The notes beneath the pieces are model-generated. The model did no database searches, was not told the DNA's origin, and saw only the letters and a list, made by a program, of their open reading frames with translations. A stretch of 64,000 bases of DNA from Ideonella margarita (GTDB taxonomy: Bacteria > Pseudomonadota > Gammaproteobacteria > Burkholderiales > Burkholderiaceae_C). Position numbers and translations under genes: made by a program. The first letter of the stretch is position 1; each line of letters begins with the position of its first letter. The stretch is taken from positions 1 through 64,000 of the forward strand of contig NZ_JBBUTI010000006.1 of the NCBI RefSeq assembly GCF_038066635.1. The letters run 5' to 3'. Positions 52,010 to 60,403 of this stretch are shown piece after piece.

Positions 52010-52797
52010 TTGCCGTTGTCCGCGGCGCCGTCGAGGCGGCCGTTGTAGACCACGTCGGGCTTGATGCAGCCGAGCTGCGGGCCATGGGGCTCGAAGAGAC
52101 CAATCGCCGCGGCCAGCAGGCCGGACAGCGCCTTGGGAATCTTGGAGGTGGGCACCAGGGTCGAGGCGGCGTCGCGCGTGGCCTTGGAGCCGCTGCTGCC
52201 CAGGCCGTCACCCACGGCGGCGGTGGCTGCGGCAATGGTCAGCAGGCCGGGGGTGTCGGTGGACTGGTCGTAGCGGTTCAGCAAAGACACCTCGACCTGG
52301 GCGGTGTGGGTGCCGCCATAACTCTTGCCGGCCGTCTTGGTCATGAAGCCCAGCGACTTGGCTACAGTGCCGCTGCCCAGGCTGCCCGAGGCCCAGGTCA
52401 ACTTCGCATCGGTGTGCTTCTGCAGCAGGGCTTCGCCACTCACGCTTTGCCACATCCAGGGCTGGCCCTCGCCATCCGCCAGCTTGGTGGCGGTGTCGTC
52501 GGTCTGCAGGTGGCCATCGGCTTGCAGCTGCTTCCAGCTGGTGAAGTAGCGCGCCCGCATCTGGTCTTCGATCTTGGCGTCGGAGAGCACCTTGCTGTCG
52601 GGCTGCATCACGCGCTGGAAGGCGGCGTAACGGCTGGCCTGCGTGGCGGTTTGGTGGATCTCGCCATAGCGGCCGGCATACGCCACCGCGAGGAACAGCG
52701 GCAACATCACCAGCAGCGCGATGAGGAATTCGGTGGCCGACTGGCCGGCCTGAGTGGCCCTTGCTGCGCCCGTGCGGACGATCATGTTCGAGTTCAT
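52000..52797 (-). CDS. TadE-like pseudopilin
   Basis: A 265-residue TadE-family protein. The N-terminus has the prepilin-like cleavage motif (ATQAG, then QSATEFLIALLVMLPLFLAVAY) with Glu at +5 and Phe at +6, followed by an extended periplasmic domain with Tyr, Ser and Thr-rich strands and a C-terminal pair of Cys (LGCIKPDVV, GKCW). TadE proteins are processed pseudopilins of the Tad machine. Coupled to both neighbours. Confidence 0.82.
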   Translation of the reverse strand: MNSNMIVRTGAARATQAGQSATEFLIALLVMLPLFLAVAYAGRYGEIHQTATQASRYAAFQRVMQPDSKVLSDAKIEDQMRARYFTSWKQLQADGHLQTDDTATKLADGEGQPWMWQSVSGEALLQKHTDAKLTWASGSLGSGTVAKSLGFMTKTAGKSYGGTHTAQVEVSLLNRYDQSTDTPGLLTIAAATAAVGDGLGSSGSKATRDAASTLVPTSKIPKALSGLLAAAIGLFEPHGPQLGCIKPDVVYNGRLDGAADNGKCW

Positions 52798-53669
52798 CGT
52801 GTGCCCCCCAGCGGCTGCTTGGCCACCTGCTGGATGAAGCGCTCGGCACCTGCGCGGCCAAAGCGTTCAGCCGCGATGGGCTGGCCTTCTTCCAGCGTCT
52901 TGAGCTGGGTACGGCCACCGACGTACAGCATCGCTTCCATCAGGCCACCCGCCGGGTGGCGCGTCATCACGGTCACGTTGCGCCACGGGCCGCGGTGCTG
53001 GTAGACCGGGCGCGAAGCCAGCAGGCAGACGTCGAGGTCGTCGTCCGCGCTGTCAGCCACCGGCATGCCGGCCTTGCGCATGTCACGGGCCAGCAGATCG
53101 GCATTCCAGACACAGTCGCCGTTGCCCGTGGCTTGTCGTTTCAGGCCTTGCAGGTTCAAGGCCGGGGCCGGCTTGGCCGGGCAACCCGGGCCGGCGGTGC
53201 CCGCCTTGTAGCCGCGGTCGCCGGCGCTGGGTGCAGCGCCCGAGGCCAGCACCGACGTTGGTGCCGAGTAGCCCACCCACTCGGCCTCACAGCCCTTCTG
53301 CTGGCGCACATGGAACTCCCGGTAGACCACCGGTGCGCAGCCCCGTGCGGCATCCGCGCCGACGGTGGACTGGGTCACGTACTCAGCCCAGAACTCACCA
53401 TCAAACAGGGCCTCACGCTCGAAGGTCACCAGACGAGCCAGCTCGGCCGGCTGCGGCATCGCCGGTCGTTTGGCCTGCGCCGGCTTGTCGCTCATGCAGG
53501 CTTCCACCGCCATCTCCAGGCGGTCTTCAAGGGCCTGCGCCGGGCTGTAACCCACCTCCACCACACGCAGCGTGGGTGGGCGCTCAGCCGTGGCAGCATG
53601 GCCGGGTGTGGCCAGGCCAGCAGCAAGCAGACCCGCCGTCAAAACGGTCAAAGCGGTGATGTGCATCAT
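52794..53669 (-). CDS. Cysteine-containing exported protein of unknown function
   Basis: A 291-residue protein with a signal peptide (ending near GHAATA) and about seven Cys in the mature part (for example VEACMSD, ARGCAPVV, QKGCEAEW, GPGCPAKP, GDCVWNAD, LDVCLLA), which may form disulfides. No known domain. It overlaps TadG by 4 bp and TadE by 4 bp. Its position between TadG and TadE suggests a structural or adhesive role in the pilus. Confidence 0.72.
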   Translation of the reverse strand: MMHITALTVLTAGLLAAGLATPGHAATAERPPTLRVVEVGYSPAQALEDRLEMAVEACMSDKPAQAKRPAMPQPAELARLVTFEREALFDGEFWAEYVTQSTVGADAARGCAPVVYREFHVRQQKGCEAEWVGYSAPTSVLASGAAPSAGDRGYKAGTAGPGCPAKPAPALNLQGLKRQATGNGDCVWNADLLARDMRKAGMPVADSADDDLDVCLLASRPVYQHRGPWRNVTVMTRHPAGGLMEAMLYVGGRTQLKTLEEGQPIAAERFGRAGAERFIQQVAKQPLGGTR

Positions 53670-55129
53670 TTCTGCCCCCCGGGGGTGTACAGCGCTTCAT
53701 CCGGGATGATCATGCCCATCGCCATCAGCAGGGCGGCCTTCTGTTTGAGCGTCATGTCAGTCAGGCGAGCCTGCCAGTAGGGGCTGTAGAGCGAGCCATA
53801 TTCCTTGGCGTTGTCGCTGCGCCAGAGGCTGCTGCCCGTGATGTCGTTCAGCAGGCCGCGCCGGGGACGCTCGAACGACACCCGGGCCCGCGCAATGGCC
53901 GTCAGCTGGTTGTCGTTCAGGCGCTGCGGCATCTCGGAGGAGCCAGTGGCGGCCTCGGTCGCCACGCCCATGGCGAGCGATTCGGAGGTCGTCGTGTTGG
54001 CCTGCGGGCGGCGCACCACCACCGTGAAATCAAGCCCGAGCGGATCGGTCTTGGGGGCCTTCTTCAGCTTCGGCGCGATGTCGTAGAGCTCGGGCACGCC
54101 AGACCAGTTGCTGTGCTTGGTGGCATCCGAGCGGGCCAGGCTTTGCGCGCTGCGGCCCGGGCTCCACTTGGTGCCTGCGGTCGAGCCGTTCTTGTCGGCG
54201 TTCGAGCGGCCCCAGCCGATCGGGATGTAGTCTTTGCACATGCCCTTCTTGCAGGGGTGCTTCTCCCAGATTTCCAGCGTGTCCTGGGTTTCCCAGCGCT
54301 CGAAGTTGTGGAGTTGCGAGCCGCCGTTTTTCTCGGTGCCGATCAACCCGAAGTTCGCATTCATCCAGCCGCGCCCCGGCCGGCTGGCCGAGAAGTCATC
54401 GCGCGAGGCCAGCAGCACATTGGCCGCATCCCCCCGGTCACCCGCCTTGTACTGCGAGGTGAAGTTGGAAAACGCGGTGATGTTCAGGCCCAGCGTCAGG
54501 GCCCGCACCGGCACGCTGTTCTCCATCGTCATGCCGGCGTCGGCATGGGTCTTGAAGGCGGCGCGGTTCTGGTTGACGACTCCGATGGCGGCATTTTCGG
54601 CCAACGCCCCACCAGCGGCCAGCACCGCCTTGTGGGCCACGGCCGCCGACTCCTTCAACACCTTCAGGGCCGGCAGCACGGCGTTGTTGTCGACATTCAC
54701 CAGCTGGCCGTGCACCTTCTCGGCCACGCTGGCCGACTGGTGCAGGAACTTGGCCACCGCCGCCACCGGGGGCACGAAGACGCTCAGCACGTCCACCACG
54801 TAGCCCATGTTGTCGGCCGTGCGGCGCAGGTATTGCAGCCAGCTCTCCAGGCTGATCATCTGGATCAGGAAGGCCTCGTTGGCCATGATGGAGCGGTTGT
54901 TGTAGGCCACCAGGTTCAGCAGGCGGGCCTCCACCGTGGCGCCCGCAATCGCGGCTGCGTCCGCCGCATTCACGGTGCGCTGCTTGCCCACCAGCAGCTG
55001 CGAGGTGTTGAACACCGCATACAGCACGGCCGCGCTGGCCGCCATCGTGCCCAGCATCCAGATCAGGGCCTGGCCGTGGCTGCGGGCCTGGCGCGATGGG
55101 CGCTGGCCGCGGGGGGTGCGAATCTGCAT
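53666..55129 (-). CDS. TadG-like pilus assembly protein
   Basis: A 487-residue protein with the TadG-like N-terminus: SHGQALIWMLGTMAASAAVLYAVFNTSQLLVGKQRTVNAADAAAIAGAT, a membrane segment followed by the conserved NAADAAALA-like helix. It lacks an obvious von Willebrand MIDAS motif in what I can see. Ala-rich helices and a basic C-terminus follow. AGGAGA lies before ATG 55129. It is the third gene of the minus-strand pilus operon and overlaps the next gene by 4 bp. Confidence 0.8.
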   Translation of the reverse strand: MQIRTPRGQRPSRQARSHGQALIWMLGTMAASAAVLYAVFNTSQLLVGKQRTVNAADAAAIAGATVEARLLNLVAYNNRSIMANEAFLIQMISLESWLQYLRRTADNMGYVVDVLSVFVPPVAAVAKFLHQSASVAEKVHGQLVNVDNNAVLPALKVLKESAAVAHKAVLAAGGALAENAAIGVVNQNRAAFKTHADAGMTMENSVPVRALTLGLNITAFSNFTSQYKAGDRGDAANVLLASRDDFSASRPGRGWMNANFGLIGTEKNGGSQLHNFERWETQDTLEIWEKHPCKKGMCKDYIPIGWGRSNADKNGSTAGTKWSPGRSAQSLARSDATKHSNWSGVPELYDIAPKLKKAPKTDPLGLDFTVVVRRPQANTTTSESLAMGVATEAATGSSEMPQRLNDNQLTAIARARVSFERPRRGLLNDITGSSLWRSDNAKEYGSLYSPYWQARLTDMTLKQKAALLMAMGMIIPDEALYTPGGQK

Positions 55130-55162
55130 GCGGGTCTCCTGTCCTGTCGTCCGGGCCTGGCG

Positions 55163-56032
55163 TCAGCCCGCCTTGCGCTTCACCAGCTCCACCCGGCGGT
55201 TGCGGGCGCGGCCGTCTTCGGTGCGGTTGTCAGCCACCGGCACATCGGCGCCATGGCCCACGGCCTGCACGCGCTTCGGGTCACCCAGGCCCTGCGCCAC
55301 GGCCGCGGCCACGTTCTGGGCGCGCGTCAGCGAGAGCTTCCGGTTGTCAGCGGCCTGGCCAACGTTGTCGGTGTGGCCTTCGATCGACAGCTGCAATTGG
55401 CGGTCGGCCTTCAGCAGGGCCACGATTTCACGAATCAGGGGGGCGGCATCGGCCGGCAATTCAGCGCGGCCGGTGGCGAAGTTGATCTGCACCGTGGCGA
55501 GGCCGTCCTTGCGGATGCTCTCAGCCAGGGCCGAGGCCGTGACGCTCTGCACCAGGGCGGCTGGCTGGATGATCGTCAGCGAGTACCACTGCGGGCTGTT
55601 GATGTAGAGCAGCACGGTGGCGCCGCCTTGGGCCGCCGGTTGCTGGAACACGTGAAAGCCGCCCCGCACATCATTGCCAGACGTGCCATAGCCGCTGTTC
55701 AGCTGCACGGCACCAATTTTTTTCAATGCCGTTTGATAGTTCCGGAAGACCGCGAGTTCGCTCGTGGCCTGAGATTCATCGACATATTTCAATACTGAAA
55801 TATGTCCCTCATATGACACCGAACCCTTTTGGCCTGATATTTTTCCAGCCAGTTCGAAATCGTCAATCTGAACTCGATCAAATGGTTTGTCTTCGCGCTC
55901 GGCCAATACAAACCCAGGCATACCCGTGAGCATCGGATGCGGTTTGAGCTCGGCACCTGTTACCAATTGTGAATACACCAATGGCAAAGCCAGCAAAAAT
56001 GCCTGCAGGCAACGACGCGTCAAACCATTCAT
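55163..56032 (-). CDS. OmpA-family peptidoglycan-binding protein in the Tad operon
   Basis: A 289-residue exported protein. Signal peptide ends near VTGAE; a novel N-terminal domain of about 150 residues follows, and then an OmpA C-terminal domain (INFATGRAELPADAAPLI, LSIEGHTDNVGQAADNRKLSLTRAQNVAAAV, DGRARNRRVEL) that binds peptidoglycan. It is the second gene after flp. GAGGAAG before ATG 56032. The first third of the gene (55700-56030) is visibly richer in A+T than the rest. Such a protein could anchor the pilus to the cell wall. Confidence 0.88.
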   Translation of the reverse strand: MNGLTRRCLQAFLLALPLVYSQLVTGAELKPHPMLTGMPGFVLAEREDKPFDRVQIDDFELAGKISGQKGSVSYEGHISVLKYVDESQATSELAVFRNYQTALKKIGAVQLNSGYGTSGNDVRGGFHVFQQPAAQGGATVLLYINSPQWYSLTIIQPAALVQSVTASALAESIRKDGLATVQINFATGRAELPADAAPLIREIVALLKADRQLQLSIEGHTDNVGQAADNRKLSLTRAQNVAAAVAQGLGDPKRVQAVGHGADVPVADNRTEDGRARNRRVELVKRKAG

Positions 56033-56093
56033 GGGTACTTCCTCAGACGGTATTGGCGGCACCCGGTTCAGGGCGCCGCCAATCGATTTCAAT

Positions 56094-56375
56094 TTACTTG
56101 GTGCCGGTGCTGTCAGCGAAATTGCTCAGGCCACGGGCGTTGCTGGCATCGGCCTTGGCATCTTGCTCAGCCTTCTTGGAAGCAGCGATGGCCTTCTTGG
56201 CATCGCCGTCTTGCCCGGCCAGACCTGCAGCCATGGCGGCGGTCTGGTTGCGGACGGTCTTGCCGAACAGGTTGTAGACGCCGATGGCAGCGATCGAGAT
56301 CAGCGCCACGATGATGATGTATTCGGTCATGCCTTGGCCACGAGCCGACTGCTTGGATTGCTGGGTCTTGTTCAC
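56094..56375 (-). CDS. flp: Flp-type major prepilin
   Basis: A 93-residue type IVb prepilin, the pilus subunit. Leader VNKTQQSKQSARG, then cleavage after Gly13 and QGMTEYIIIVALISIAAIGVYNLFG with Glu at +5 and Tyr at +6. A Lys/Asp/Ala-rich C-terminal tail (DAKKAIAASKKAEQDAKADASN) makes it longer than the classic 50-60-residue Flp. Start is the GTG at 56375, which has CAGGAG seven bases upstream, rather than codons further upstream. First gene of the minus-strand pilus operon. Confidence 0.92.
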   Translation of the reverse strand: MNKTQQSKQSARGQGMTEYIIIVALISIAAIGVYNLFGKTVRNQTAAMAAGLAGQDGDAKKAIAASKKAEQDAKADASNARGLSNFADSTGTK

Positions 56376-56495
56376 AATTACACTCCTGTTTGAAACCAAT
56401 TGTTTCTGCGTTGACTAACTGCACTACACGGCCAGAGCTGGCGCTTGCCGCCTTTGCCGAGCCGGCACCTTATCGACCCATCAAACTATTCCAAG

Positions 56496-56510
56496 CCCCC
56501 AATTTGGGGG
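56496..56510. promoter_or_regulatory. Perfect CCCCCAA-T-TTGGGGG dyad in the flp/lnt-like divergent region
   Basis: Two 7-bp perfect arms separated by one T, inside the 293-bp gap between divergent flp and the N-acyltransferase-like gene, 121 bp before flp. The gap is AT-richer than the surroundings and must hold promoters in both directions. It is a possible operator for a shared pilus regulator. I see no other gene in 56376-56668. Confidence 0.5.
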
Positions 56511-56668
56511 GGATCCAGGGTGGTTTCATAGGTAAAACAAGGGCACTTCGCAGTTAGGGGGTTCGTGTTGCTGACGCAAGTCCATAAACTCGCGCCGTCC
56601 AAAACCTCCCTAGAGAATTCACGCGCATCCGGCCCGCAGGCTGGGTGGCTCGTGCGTCGACCCCTCCG

Positions 56669-58282
56669 ATGGCAACGCCCAGCCAGATCACGCCCGAAGC
56701 GCTTGCTGACGGCACCACCAGTTCATTACTTTTGAACACATTTCGTGCCGTGCGGCTGCCCTTGCTGGGCGCACTGGCAGGCGGGGTGGTGGGGGCATGC
56801 ACCGGCGGCGGGCTGGGGTGGTCGTGGCTGATGGCGCCTGCAGCCCTGGTGGTGTGGTGCGCGGCGGTGCAGCGCTCAGCCAGCCTGACTGCACGCCATG
56901 GCTTGCCCACCCTGACGCTGCTGGCCGGTGTGCTGTGCTGGAGCTGTGCCGCCATGGGCTGGGCCGACGCGGCCATTGCGCCGGAAACCGAGGCGGCCAG
57001 CCTCTGGAGCGCCGTGGCCCTGACGCTGGTGGCGCTGCACCACGCGGCCTGCTGTCTGCCGGTGTGGTGGCTCGGCCGCCGGCTCGACCGCGCGGGCCGG
57101 GCCACGCCGCTGGTATTTGCGCTGGCCCTGGCCGCTGCCGAAGGGCTGCGCCAATGGGGCTGGGCCGGCCATGGGTATGGCAGCCTGGCGCTGGCGTTTG
57201 TGGATGCCCCTGGCGCCGCCGCGTTGCTGAGCCTTGTCGGCCCGAACGGGCTGGTGGCGGCGGTGCTGCTGGCATGCTGCAGCCCTTGGCTGACCACCCC
57301 GCGACGCTGGTGGCTGGCGGCCAGCGGACCGCTGGTGCTGGCGCTGGTGTTGTTGCTGACCACGGCCCTGCCCGACGCTGGCGGCGCCCCCATCGACGCG
57401 CGCCCGCTGGAGGTGGTGGCGCTGCAATCGAACTTCGACAAGCGCGCCAACTGGGGCCGCCCCCAGCGCGACGAGGCGCTGGCCGCGCTGCAACAGGCGC
57501 TGCAAGCCGCGCCGCCCGGCGCGCTGGTGGTGACGGCCGAAACCGTGCTGGCCGAAGCCGCCCCCCGACACGTCATCGGCGTCTGGGAAGACCTGCTGGC
57601 CATGCTCGGCCAGCACGGCGTGCGCCTGATGGTCGGACTGCCGCTGGTGCTGGTGCTGGACACCGACGACGGCCCGCAGCTCACCAACGCCGTGCTGCAC
57701 CTGGGCAGCGGCACACGGGGCGTGTATGCGAAAGAGCGCCTGGTGCCCGTGGGCGAAAACCTGCCACTGGCCGACTGGCTCGGGCCTTTGCAGGTGGCGC
57801 TGTTCGGCACCCAGCCCCACCAGCAGGTTCCGGGTGGTGAGGCCTACACCGAGCCGCTGCTGGATGACGGCGTGCCGGTGGGCGTGGCGATCTGCCATGA
57901 GCTGTCGCTGACGCTGACCGTGGCCCACCGGGCCGCCCGGGCCGGCTGGCTGCTGAGCCCGGCCGAAGACATGTGGGTGCCGCACGCCGCCTACCGCACC
58001 CAGATGCGTGCCATCGCCCGTCTGCGGGCCATGGAAACCGGTCTGCCCGTGGTGCGCGTGGCCAACGCCGGCGACACCTTGCTGGCCCTCCCCTCGGGGC
58101 AGGTGCAAGCAGCCAGCGGCGGCAGCGGCCCGCATGTGTTCAAGGTCTGGCCTGCCCTGCAGGCCAGCTTCTACAGCCGCCATGCCGAATGGCTGAGTGC
58201 GCTGTCCATGGCCTGGCTGCTGGCGGGCTTCATGTGGGCCATGAAGGCGACCCGCACGGCCGAACCAAGGAAACGCCCATGA
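56669..58282 (+). CDS. Apolipoprotein N-acyltransferase homologue of the Tad locus
   Basis: A 537-residue inner-membrane protein of Lnt architecture: an N-terminal half with about six hydrophobic segments, then a nitrilase-like (carbon-nitrogen hydrolase) domain from about 245. Comparing with E. coli Lnt, the catalytic triad appears intact: Glu291 (VVTAETVLAE), Lys355 (VYAKERLVPVGEN) and Cys409 (GVAICHELS), with Glu363 and Glu411 at the E343 and E389 positions. The Tyr388 position is His410. The Trp that caps the pocket may be NWGR. It is first in a plus-strand operon with a pseudopilin and a lipoprotein, not beside the housekeeping lnt neighbours ybeX and ybeY. Start ATG 56669; a GTG at 56645 is possible. 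Confidence 0.85.
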   Translation: MATPSQITPEALADGTTSSLLLNTFRAVRLPLLGALAGGVVGACTGGGLGWSWLMAPAALVVWCAAVQRSASLTARHGLPTLTLLAGVLCWSCAAMGWADAAIAPETEAASLWSAVALTLVALHHAACCLPVWWLGRRLDRAGRATPLVFALALAAAEGLRQWGWAGHGYGSLALAFVDAPGAAALLSLVGPNGLVAAVLLACCSPWLTTPRRWWLAASGPLVLALVLLLTTALPDAGGAPIDARPLEVVALQSNFDKRANWGRPQRDEALAALQQALQAAPPGALVVTAETVLAEAAPRHVIGVWEDLLAMLGQHGVRLMVGLPLVLVLDTDDGPQLTNAVLHLGSGTRGVYAKERLVPVGENLPLADWLGPLQVALFGTQPHQQVPGGEAYTEPLLDDGVPVGVAICHELSLTLTVAHRAARAGWLLSPAEDMWVPHAAYRTQMRAIARLRAMETGLPVVRVANAGDTLLALPSGQVQAASGGSGPHVFKVWPALQASFYSRHAEWLSALSMAWLLAGFMWAMKATRTAEPRKRP

Positions 58283-58998
58283 CCCCCACACTGCCCCGGG
58301 CTGCCCGGCCGCCGCGCCAGCGTGGCGTGTCGCTGATCGAATTCACCATCGTGTTTCCGGTGGCGGTGCTGTTCGTGCTGGCCTTGATCCAGACCGGCTT
58401 CGTGTTCATGGCGAAGTCGACGCTGAGCCATGCCACCTTCATGGCGGCCCGCGCTGGCGCCATCAACAACGCCCGGGACAGCGTGATCAAGGAGGCCATG
58501 ATCCGCGGCCTCAGCCCGTTCTACCAGAACGCCACCCACACCGATGACAGCACGCGCCTGGCCCTGGCCTACGCCGAGGCCAAGCTCGATGCGGTGCTGT
58601 TCCTGAAGATCCAGAAACTGTCGCCGTCGGCCGCCGCGTTCAAGGACTTCGGCGTGAAGGACCCCGCGACCAAGGTGGTGGCCATCCCGAACGACAACCT
58701 CGAATGGCGCAGCAACGTGCTGGGGTCGACCTCGAAGGTCAACATCCGCGACGCCAACCTGCTGCGTATCCGCACGGTGTACGCCTACGAGCTGAAGGTG
58801 CCGCTGATGGCCTGGGTGGTGTCGCGCGTGATGTGCGGCGGCAGTGCGGGCGTTGAGGCCTGGGGCAATGTCTCTCTCATCGACTCGGTCTACGGCCTCA
58901 AGAAGCCCGTCGACTGCGCGCTGTACTACCAGCAGGGGCGCATGCCCATCGAAAGCGTGGCCACGATCGAAATGCAATCGGCCGCCATCCAGAACTGA
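58279..58998 (+). CDS. TadE-like pseudopilin (second copy)
   Basis: A 239-residue TadE-family protein. Leader MTPTLPRAARPPRQRG, then VSLIEFTIVFPVAVLFVLALIQTGFVFM (Glu at +5) and the conserved AKSTLSHATFMAARAGAINNA helix typical of TadE. A soluble domain follows with two Cys near its C-terminal part (VMCGGSAG, VDCALYY). Its start overlaps the upstream gene stop by ATGA. It pairs with the TadE of the minus operon. Confidence 0.85.
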   Translation: MTPTLPRAARPPRQRGVSLIEFTIVFPVAVLFVLALIQTGFVFMAKSTLSHATFMAARAGAINNARDSVIKEAMIRGLSPFYQNATHTDDSTRLALAYAEAKLDAVLFLKIQKLSPSAAAFKDFGVKDPATKVVAIPNDNLEWRSNVLGSTSKVNIRDANLLRIRTVYAYELKVPLMAWVVSRVMCGGSAGVEAWGNVSLIDSVYGLKKPVDCALYYQQGRMPIESVATIEMQSAAIQN

Positions 58999-59031
58999 AA
59001 TTCCCGAAACCCAACCTGACCCGCCTTGACC

Positions 59032-59412
59032 ATGACGTCTGTTCACGCCCGATCCCTTCTGCTGCCCGCGCTGTGCGGCGCCTTGTTCACGCTGGCTGGT
59101 TGCGGCGGCGGTGGCAATGAGCTCGGCCCGGCCGACAGCCTGCAGGCCTCGCCCGAAGCCTTCACCGTGAACGGCGGCCCCTCGTGCTTCCGCGGCACCG
59201 GCCCGACGGTGCATGTTTACGGCGGCCTGCCCCCGTACACCCTGAAGAACTCGCTGCCGTCGGGCATGTCGCTCAACAAGACCACGCTGAACGCGGCGGG
59301 CGAAGGCTTCACCGTCACGCTGAGTGGCACCTGCATCCAGTCGCTGCCCATCACCATCGAAGACGACATGGGCCGGGTGATGCAGGTGCTGGTGACCAAC
59401 GAGCACGATTGA
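59032..59412 (+). CDS. Small Ig-like lipoprotein of the Tad locus
   Basis: A 126-residue lipoprotein: signal peptide and lipobox LAGC (Cys24) followed by GGGGN. The mature part has a beta-sandwich look (GGLPPYTLKNSLPSGMSL, FTVTLSGTC, LPITIEDDMGRVMQVLV) and two Cys (in GPSCFRG and SGTCIQS) that could form a disulfide. It is 33 bp downstream of the pseudopilin, in the operon headed by the N-acyltransferase homologue, so it is the obvious candidate substrate of that enzyme. Start ATG 59032. Confidence 0.8.
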   Translation: MTSVHARSLLLPALCGALFTLAGCGGGGNELGPADSLQASPEAFTVNGGPSCFRGTGPTVHVYGGLPPYTLKNSLPSGMSLNKTTLNAAGEGFTVTLSGTCIQSLPITIEDDMGRVMQVLVTNEHD

Positions 59413-59419
59413 TCGCGCC

Positions 59420-59896
59420 ATGCGTTGGTCGCCAATCACCGGCGCCTGGTTGATGGCGCTGTCGGGCAGTGCGCTGGCCGCCCCGACCATCGAGGTGGCC
59501 GGACTGGCCAGCCCGCCCCACAGCTGCCGCCAAGGGCAGGTCGAGATTCTGTTTGGCGGCGGCGCAGTCAGCACAACGGCCTGCGCGCAAACGGCCGGCA
59601 TGCGCACGCCCATGCCCACGCCGGTTGCCCCCAGCGCCACACCACGCGGGGGCGGCAGTGGTGCCATTACCCGCGGGCCCGACACCACCATTTCTCCCCA
59701 GGCCCAGGCCCAACGCGATACCGACCGTCAGGGCATTCTTCAGGCCGAACTGCGGCGTGAGCAACTGGCCCTGGCCGCCATCGACCGCCAACCAGCCAGC
59801 CTCAACGCAGGCCCCCGCGACGATGCGGCGCGCGCGCGGGTGGTGGCGAACATCGCGGCACTTCAGCGAGAAATGCAGCGCGACCTGCCACGCTGA
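59420..59896 (+). CDS. Secreted coiled-coil protein of unknown function
   Basis: A 158-residue protein with a signal peptide (cleavage near GSALA-AP), a short Cys-containing head (HSCRQGQVE, TTACAQ), a Pro/Gly-rich middle (GGGSGAITRG) and a C-terminal helix with coiled-coil character (ILQAELRREQLALAAIDRQ, RVVANIAALQREMQRDL). Seven bases after the lipoprotein gene, last of the plus-strand operon. Family not recognised. Confidence 0.72.
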   Translation: MRWSPITGAWLMALSGSALAAPTIEVAGLASPPHSCRQGQVEILFGGGAVSTTACAQTAGMRTPMPTPVAPSATPRGGGSGAITRGPDTTISPQAQAQRDTDRQGILQAELRREQLALAAIDRQPASLNAGPRDDAARARVVANIAALQREMQRDLPR

Positions 59897-59968
59897 ACGC
59901 AGGCATCAAGCCCTGCCGCCAGCGTCACACCTGGTCACGCGCCGTCACACTTTTTTGCCCCTCCAGGC

Positions 59969-60322
59969 TCAAGCATGGAGATCCAGCGGCACGCCCGGCC
60001 GCAAACCGAGGCGCGAGGCCAGGCCGCGGCGCAGCGTGAGGGCCGAGCTGGCCTTGCGGCAGATCACCACTTCCCAGGGCCGCACCTTGGCGCACACCTT
60101 GATGACCGTGCCGTCTTCACCGAGGAAGGCGATGTCGACGCTGCGGTGCAGGTTGACCACCGAGTGACAGCGCCTCAGCCAGGTACCGCAGGCGCCGGGT
60201 TGGGCGTCCTTGCCCTGGAATGCCAGCGCATGGCCGAGCCAGCCTCGGCGATGCGCGACCTCACGGCGGGTGGGTTGTCCATCGATGCGCAAGGGGATCA
60301 GGGAGTGGCGGTGGCGGGTCAT
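59969..60322 (-). CDS. DUF192 protein, second copy flanking the Tad locus
   Basis: A 117-residue DUF192 protein. Its core (CHSVVNLHRSVDIAFLGEDGTVIK, VRPWEVV, LTLRRGLASRL) lines up with the DUF192 protein at 44566, both sharing C-x-SV, the D-x-x-FL-x-x-DG-x-VI core and RPW. It lacks a signal peptide. It is single, convergent with the plus-strand pilus operon and divergent from ubiA, start ATG 60322. Confidence 0.8.
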   Translation of the reverse strand: MTRHRHSLIPLRIDGQPTRREVAHRRGWLGHALAFQGKDAQPGACGTWLRRCHSVVNLHRSVDIAFLGEDGTVIKVCAKVRPWEVVICRKASSALTLRRGLASRLGLRPGVPLDLHA

Positions 60323-60403
60323 GCGGTCACTGTAGGGAAGGATCCTTGTCTGCTTGCAGCGGCTTGGTGAACGGATGTAAATCTGCCGGGTGACAATTCC
60401 GCC

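Noticed and set aside
56430..56470. Possible sigma-54 promoter (TGGCGC...TTTGC) upstream of flp.
   Set aside because: The GG-to-GC spacing is not the required ten bases, so it does not fit the consensus.
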